Assembly (NCBI GenBank): GCA_026874595.1
Contig: CM049318.1
Location: 5,411,741 to 5,475,740 of the forward strand
Source: Sipunculus nudus
Taxonomy: Eukaryota; Annelida; Sipuncula; Golfingiida; Sipunculidae
Direction of reading: 5' to 3'
Length of the DNA: 64,000 nucleotides
The notes under the pieces were generated by a model. The model worked only from the letters and a program-made list of their open reading frames with translations. It did not search any database and was not told the origin of the DNA. Positions 58,642 through 64,000 of this stretch are shown piece by piece. Position 1 is the stretch's first letter; each line of letters begins with the position of its first letter. The translations under genes were made by a program, and so were the position numbers.

Positions 58642-61600
58642 CTGAAAAAAAAAACCAAACAAGTTTCACTGAAAATTCATGCTTCAATTTCATTCACAGT
58701 ACATATCTTCCTTTTTTTAAAAAAAAATTCATTTAATTATACTGAACTGATATCTTGATAACTAGAGCTCTTGCATATTAAAATAATTTTTTATTTTAAT
58801 CTCAAATATCATAACTATATATAATATTAAAGACCCTACTGACACCTACAAACTGCTTGTGCCAAATGTATGTTGGGCATGAATACAAATTCTTATTTTT
58901 ATTTTTTGCATGTAAATTTTACATATCAACATTTAATCATTGAAATGCTTTAATAACCATCAAACTTTGGAACAAGGCCTCCAGGCCTAATGCAAACCTG
59001 TGCAAAGTTTGGGAGTATGAATGGAGGTTTATTTTTAAAATTTAATATTGATCCTTTTAAGTCCTGCATATCTACCTTAGTCATTATGATTTCAACAAAA
59101 TGGATGTTTCCGACCTGCAGGTTTCAGACTAAGACATTTTAAAACTAGAATATGGGAAGTCAACAAGCGACTATGTGTATCCACAGAAATCTGAGTGGGA
59201 CGGGTGAAGTGAGGCATGGATTAAGATGCAAGGGGAATAGAGTGAGGTGTGTTGCATATAAGCATGGATGTCTGCAGCGTAAACGTGAATGTAGGTGGTG
59301 CCACCTGTCATAAAATCGAGAAAATTGTCCAGGATGTATAAACCTGCAAAATTTCAGGTGGATAAGTCAAACCACTGCTGAGATATGAGTGATTTTTTAA
59401 TCCCAAGGCAGATGAACAGATGGACGGTGTTCATAAGTGGTTGCAGGTGGTGCCACCAGTTGTGCTTATAATGAAGAGCTATGTGAGATCTACTGTGGTT
59501 GCCTTTTTGTTCGCGAGGGTTTTAATTTTACGATGTTCGCGAATGGGAAATAATCGCAAAAATGAAACCCTCGGGAATAATCGGCCAATTGAGAATGTCC
59601 TTCTTATTTAGTGTAATAAATACTTGTATGGTAATAGGTTAAAACAGAGAGAATTTTTTAAATAAATTACATCCTTGCAGGTATAGGGAAATGTAAGCCT
59701 TAAATTTGAACTAAACCATCTATGCTGTGTGTGCAGGCCTATCATTGTATAAGAAAATGTCACAAACTCATGACTTATTCTCATTTTATAATACACACAG
59801 GTATATGGCTTTGCCAAAGATTTGATATAGGTTCTTGTGAGATCGGGAAAATGAAACCCTCGCAAAACATTAAAAATGGAAAAATCGCGAAATTTCAGCC
59901 TCGCGAATATGAAGCCAACCACAGTATACACAAACAAAATTTTGGCCCAATTGGTCAAACGGTTCCTGAGATATGAGCTTGGATGTCTGCTGAGTAAACG
60001 TGAATGTAGGTGGCGCCACATGTCATAAAATCGAAAAGGCTGTCAAGGATGTATAAACTGCAAAATTTCAGGTGGATAAGTCAAACCACTTCTGAGATAT
60101 GAGTGATATTCAACCATGTGGAGGTTTCCCTGTTGGCTGAAATACCAGACTAAGCAATGAAACCTCATCTTAGCAACAGTATGTATGGTAACTGCAGCAG
60201 CATCAGAACACTTTTTCCATGACAAGTATCCAGAAATCCATTGTCTTTACTAGCTGAGAGGTGAGTGAAGTGTAATTTGTTCATACCAATTCATAGCTGC
60301 TTAGTATGTACAATTGTATAATACTTGTTTGCTTTTATGTTGCATCAGAATCCAGAGACTCGATAATAAATGTTGATTTTAACTGTACAAGTGATTAATA
60401 CAATACTCACCGTCATCATCACTATCATCTTCATCCTGAAAAAACAAAATTACAGTGATTACTAAAATAAAACAAGAGCAACGCAAACATGCATAATATA
60501 CCAGTCTTGTGTCTAGTGACCTCTGACCTCATTAAATATGGGTAAATTTTGATGAGAAGGTAATTCTGGTGAGAAACACTATTGATTAATATGTGTTACG
60601 AGTTTCATGAAAATCCATAAGAGTTTTGGTAAGTCACCAAAGTGCCTTCAAAGTGTGGTGACCTCTGACCTCATTAAATATGCATGTATTTTGTTGGAAT
60701 TCAAATTTAGGCGAGCTATTTTATAAATAAACATTTCTGATACAATTTTTAACAAAATCCTTCATATTCTTCATAAGTTCTCCAGGCAACACCCCCAAGT
60801 AGCCTAGTGACCTGTGACCTTATTAAATATGGATGTTGTGCATAATCAAACTCGGGTTGGATAATCTGTTGGTTAGCAGTTATGGTGAGTTTGGTGAAAA
60901 TCCATCAAAGCCCAAGTAAGTTATCAAGCGACAATTAAAGTTAACAGACGGACGAACAGATGAAGAAATGGTGGGTATCCGATAATACTCCCTTCATATA
61001 GTATAATTAGCAAAACTTTGATTATACCTGGACTGTGTATATCAAACATTACAGGCTCAGGTAACATTATTTGTGACCCCTTTTAAGCAAATGTTCACCA
61101 TTTTTTTTTATTTAAAAAGAACAGTATGTTTCAGAAAATTGACCCTGTAAAATCCAAAAACAAAATTTAAAAAGTTTTTGACATATGTAACAGAAAGATA
61201 ATTTATCATTCAATATCTATATAAACAAACCTAATCAAAAGGTGATCACTAAATTTTTAGGCCTTAACCGGAACATGAGAAAGAGAAATATACCTTATGA
61301 AAAACATCACACTGTACCAGAGTTATGTACATGTTCTGATAATAAAACAGGCTTGGAACAGACTCTTACTGTGTATATTTTTGGTCTATAAAACTCATAT
61401 TTACACAGATTTTCATATGATATGCCAATAGTATGTTTTATATTTAATGCCTAAAAATAATGTAGACAAATAATTCAACCTTGTTTTTTTTCCCTTTAGG
61501 TGTACTGTAAAAATTTCAAATAAAGTGGTCAATTTTGGACTTTTTTTCTCTTGGTGTACTGTAAAATTTAAAATTAAGTGGTCAATTTTGGACTTTTAGA

Positions 61601-63568
61601 AGAAAAACTGCACAGTTTGAAACTTATTTACAAAAATACTATAAATGTTGTCTGTCAACACTATAAAGTTACCAAAGTGTTACCTATGCTAGAAATAAAC
61701 ATATCTGTATATTATAAGACATAATCACACTAAACAAGAAGTTGACTTACGTCCATGCCCATATCACCAGCCTGGTCAAAGTTTCCCATCTGACCCATCA
61801 TCTAAAACACAATAATAAAATTAAAGTAATTATTATATATAATTCTAAAGAGTTGAAAGGTATTAAACATATTCTTATAATATAATATAAATTTAAAAGT
61901 GTCCGACATAGGGATCCAAACCCTGCGCGAAAGATAGTGATGTGGTAAACCTGTTTTATTCCTGGTTCTTTTCATTATATTTTTAAGCAGACATAAGAAG
62001 GGTGTGCCCCCTTCACCCAACTCTCTAAATAAATCACTGATTACCTTAGGTTTTCATGAAATTGTGTGTGTGAATTGTGCTTGGGTGTAGTCTGACTAAC
62101 AGAGAACTGGCGCAATATAAATGCAATCTATTATTATGATTATTATTATTAACTCATATTCCCCTTAAATCCATCCCTGATTAAAACTTTAGTCACTTAC
62201 ATCATCCATCCCTCATTAACTGTTACACCCCCCAATCCACCCTTGATAAACTTTTACAACCCTCAGTCCATCCCCAATCAAACGCTGATTAATTTTTACA
62301 CCCCTGAGTTGAACCCCAAACCCATGAAACCTTACACAAAATGTAGTAACACTATGTACAGTGACAGCAAACTGAACTATGTGATACCAGATATGATGAA
62401 AATAATAGAAATGTGCAAATATTCTTGGTTTGTGAAACAATTACCAGATATAGGGGCATGGGTCTAGTCTAATGATTTCACTTGGTTACTCACATCTTCT
62501 AGTTGGAAGTCTTGGTTACCACCTTCATTGTCGGAGTCATCTTCATCCTTCCATTTGTCGAAATCTGTCTTCAGGAAGTGAGGCTATGAGGAAAACAAAG
62601 CAGAGATCATCACAGCACAAGTATTATGTATGCCAGAAAAAAGAGCCAACCAAAAAATGTCCACTTACTGTGCAAATTTCTCAAGTAACCACATGCACAA
62701 GAATAAAAGCTAGTAAGTTCTTGGTTCTATACATAACTTAGGCCGAGGCATGATTGTCGTGCCAATAAGAAGTGCAATCCACACGACAGCCTCTTTTAAA
62801 ACCTCATAATATGACTGGTAAATGCGACTTTAGTAAAACTTTATTATCAAAAATTTGTAAATACTTTTTACACTAAATTGGTGTATAAAACTTAAAAGTG
62901 TGGGGACAAACACACAAATGTTCCTTGGCTGCTGGCCAGCTGTCATGGCAATTTCCAACCACCAAGGTGGTAGGTTTTTTTATGTTCAGCAAGGGATTTT
63001 TCTCTTGTTTTGTATTGATTTTCCATCACACATGATTTTTCTGACACTTCAAAGTTATCACATGATGAACAATTCAAATACTTGGTGTGAGATACAGGAC
63101 TGTCATGCAGATTAGAGTACTAATAGGCACGACCTTCATGCGGATAGATACTACCATTAAAGTATAGATCTGCCACACACTCATCTTAATAAGTGGATTT
63201 TGTTCAATGAATGATGAACAGAAAAACATTTTTTTATGTACAAATATACTTGCAACAGCTAACATGTGAGCAGGACATGCAATCTTTTCATGAGTCCTGA
63301 CAGGATTTCTGTTTCACCAAAAAAATAAATCAGTGAGTGAAGAGTAATAAGCATAAAGATATAATTATTATTATAATTTAAAAAGTATAGTTTTTTTTAT
63401 TATACAAGTGACAGCTTTTTAATTCAAGGAAATGCTGAAAATTGTGTACAATAATATCTGTACACCTACTTTTAGCTTAGCTTTCTGGAGTCGGGGCCAA
63501 TATGGCCCATCTTCTTTCTTCTTTATCACCATTGGTACATGTCTTGGTAATACTCCATATTTTGATTC
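58544..63568 (-). CDS. PTGES3: p23 / PTGES3-like HSP90 co-chaperone, 3' five coding exons (partial gene)
   Basis: Exons on the minus strand are 63568-63470, 62583-62494, 61801-61751, 60435-60411 and 58641-58544. All have AG acceptors and GT donors, and the phases join without a break, giving about 120 residues. p23 binds ATP-bound HSP90 through its CS domain and stabilises client complexes, for example steroid receptors; vertebrate p23 is also called cytosolic prostaglandin E synthase. The window covers the last strands of the CS domain with the WPRL motif, the conserved DFDKWKDEDDSD segment, a Met/Gly-rich linker (MMGQMGNFD) and an acidic tail. Its tail ends in a Ser/Lys-rich extension past DLPDL, where vertebrate p23 stops shortly after. 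The start and N-terminal CS strands lie right of the window. Confidence 0.9.
58642..60410 (-). other. p23 intron with mobile DNA
   Basis: It contains a dispersed repeat matching 26.4 kb (58976-59155), a ~125-bp direct repeat pair (59277-59400 and 59993-60120) and a MITE between them. Open frames up to 137 codons come from the MITE. Confidence 0.7.
59493..59924. mobile_element. MITE, 432 bp, CTGTGGTTG ends, TA duplication
   Basis: The left end CTGTGGTTG and the inverted right end CAACCACAG are flanked by TA on both sides (59491-59492 and 59925-59926). The subterminal parts share TTCGCGAGG in inverted order. There is no coding capacity. TA duplication places it with Tc1/mariner-type MITEs. Confidence 0.75.
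60411..60435 (-). CDS. PTGES3: p23 micro-exon: acidic
   Basis: It has only 25 bases (DEDDSDDD plus one base), flanked by TTTTTTCAG and GTGAGT. It joins the last exon in phase 1. Such a micro-exon is easily missed by gene finders. Confidence 0.85.
60500..60960. repeat. Triple tandem repeat, ~140-150-bp unit, in a p23 intron
   Basis: 'gtgacctctgacctcattaa' occurs at 60516 and 60658, with a close variant at about 60809. Each is followed by '...tccat(a/c)a(a/g)ag...aagt...' in a similar frame. The TGACCTCTGACCT core is an exact inverse of a DR1 nuclear-receptor site. Confidence 0.7.
61751..61801 (-). CDS. PTGES3: p23 exon: Met/Gly linker
   Basis: It has 51 bases, 17 codons, MMGQMGNFDQAGDMGMD. 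It corresponds to the MMNNMGG region of vertebrate p23, part of the disordered tail needed for full chaperone activity. Confidence 0.9.
62105..62152 (+). repeat. SINE-like 3' tail
   Basis: 'ctggcgcaatataaatgca' followed by ATT repeats resembles the shared 3' tails of many animal SINEs. No clear A or B box was found upstream in the right orientation, so only the tail is called. Confidence 0.4.
62494..62583 (-). CDS. PTGES3: p23 exon: DFDKWKDEDD segment
   Basis: It has 90 bases, 30 codons, starting PHFLKTDFDKWKDEDDSD and ending in FQLED. The W-K-DED pattern is the conserved helix and acidic start that follow the CS domain in p23. Confidence 0.92.
63470..63568 (-). CDS. PTGES3: p23 exon: end of the CS domain
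   Basis: It has 99 bases, 33 codons, phase 0 at both ends. It encodes VIKKKEDGPYWPRLQKAKLK at its end. WPRL is the invariant p23 motif at the HSP90-contact side of the CS sandwich. Confidence 0.92.
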
Positions 63569-64000
63569 CTGGAAAGATCATAACATTAATCTACAAATAC
63601 AGTACATAAACTCACTGTGTTAACTCAGTTAAATTCAATAAACTGCCTATCTTGGCCACAAGTTTGGATTTAAATTATTACCAAAAATAAGCTGCTTGTG
63701 ATGATAAGCTAAAGCTTTATCATAAGACCCTCTGACTTCAACACAGCAAGGTTTAACTGAGTTGCAAAGACAAATTGCTCAGAGAAAATTTTTTGGGCAG
63801 ATCAGGGATTCGAACCCATGTGAGTGGCACAAATGTTCAGCGTTCCAATTACTTCACCAAAAAAGCAAGCTTCACTAGCGAGACACTGGGGTCTGCTTTT
63901 ATCACCCTGTAAAAACAGTAATACTGGAGAAAACCTGGTGACACACAAGCATTCACCAGATGAATAAGAATATTTCAAATAACTTTTCTGTAAAAACTGT
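63569..64000 (-). other. p23 intron at the window edge
   Basis: Upstream intron of p23, with no further exon seen before the window ends. It holds a SINE head. Confidence 0.6.
63800..63870 (-). repeat. tRNA-derived SINE head
   Basis: On the minus strand an A-box-like TGGTGAAGTAATTGG (63859-63845) and a B box GGTTCGAATCCC (within 63817-63805) are spaced as in tRNA genes. The acceptor stem does not pair, so a SINE or tRNA pseudogene is more likely than a working tRNA. Confidence 0.5.

Noticed and set aside
59608-60021. 137-codon minus-strand frame in the p23 intron
   Set aside because: It runs through the 432-bp MITE and its flanking direct repeat and has no protein features.
63800-63870. Functional tRNA gene
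   Set aside because: A and B boxes are present, but the acceptor stem does not pair.

Overview
The window is animal nuclear DNA: spliced genes with GT-AG introns, tRNA-type SINEs, MITEs, LTR retrotransposons, long satellite arrays and AT-rich intergenic DNA. The dispersed repeats, with stacked TGACCTTGACC motifs and ends reading GTCAGCTGAGCTAAAAA, look like those of lophotrochozoans. My best guess is a bivalve mollusc, by inference only. Two host genes frame the window tail to tail. The last coding exon of an ABCF2-like ribosome-associated ATPase lies at the left end (+ strand, 804-935). The 3' five coding exons of the HSP90 co-chaperone p23/PTGES3 lie at the right end (- strand, 58544-63568). 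I see no intact host gene in the ~57 kb between them.

That space is filled by nested mobile DNA. Copies of one dispersed family, starting with a GACCCATGGGTC palindrome and ending in TCAGCTGAGCTAAAAA, occupy 4.5-7.2 kb and 48.5-55.0 kb. One copy is split by a chromodomain-bearing Ty3/gypsy retrotransposon with a 5' LTR at 7242-8160, gag with a frameshift, protease, a complete 1299-residue pol ORF and an unexplained third ORF. The retrotransposon has a 4-bp ATAT target duplication at 7238-7241 and 48502-48505. Its 3' LTR is torn in two: 14732-15541 and 48461-48501.

The main discovery is what lies between the two LTR pieces: a ~32.9 kb block (15542-48460) bounded by a 20-bp perfect terminal inverted repeat (15549-15568 and 48430-48449). 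It is made largely of satellite arrays. In order they are a GTAGCAA-rich 245-bp repeat, a 77-bp satellite with a telomere-like hairpin, a 235-bp GGGCCC-rich repeat, an 8 kb low-copy core, a 795-bp repeat with a 1.59 kb higher-order period, the 77-bp satellite again, and a ~100-bp GCAAATAGC palindrome satellite. The repeat classes run A-B-C-core-C'-B-A'. The two LTRs differ at only 3 of 810 compared positions, so the block entered the LTR recently although its contents look old. It behaves like a giant non-autonomous, satellite-carrying mobile unit. No transposase that could move it is visible. Smaller elements sit inside it, including a 2.4 kb pogo-like DNA transposon with TA target duplication and a psq-type helix-turn-helix remnant, two groups of MITEs and SINEs, and duplicated poly-G tracts.

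Some intergenic and intronic repeats carry exact DR1 nuclear-receptor sites (AGGTCA-N-AGGTCA), and a cluster of five TGATTGG (reverse CCAAT) boxes lies 0.8 kb past the p23 stop. Coordinates of repeat arrays are good to about 10-50 bases; LTR, TIR and exon limits were read base by base.
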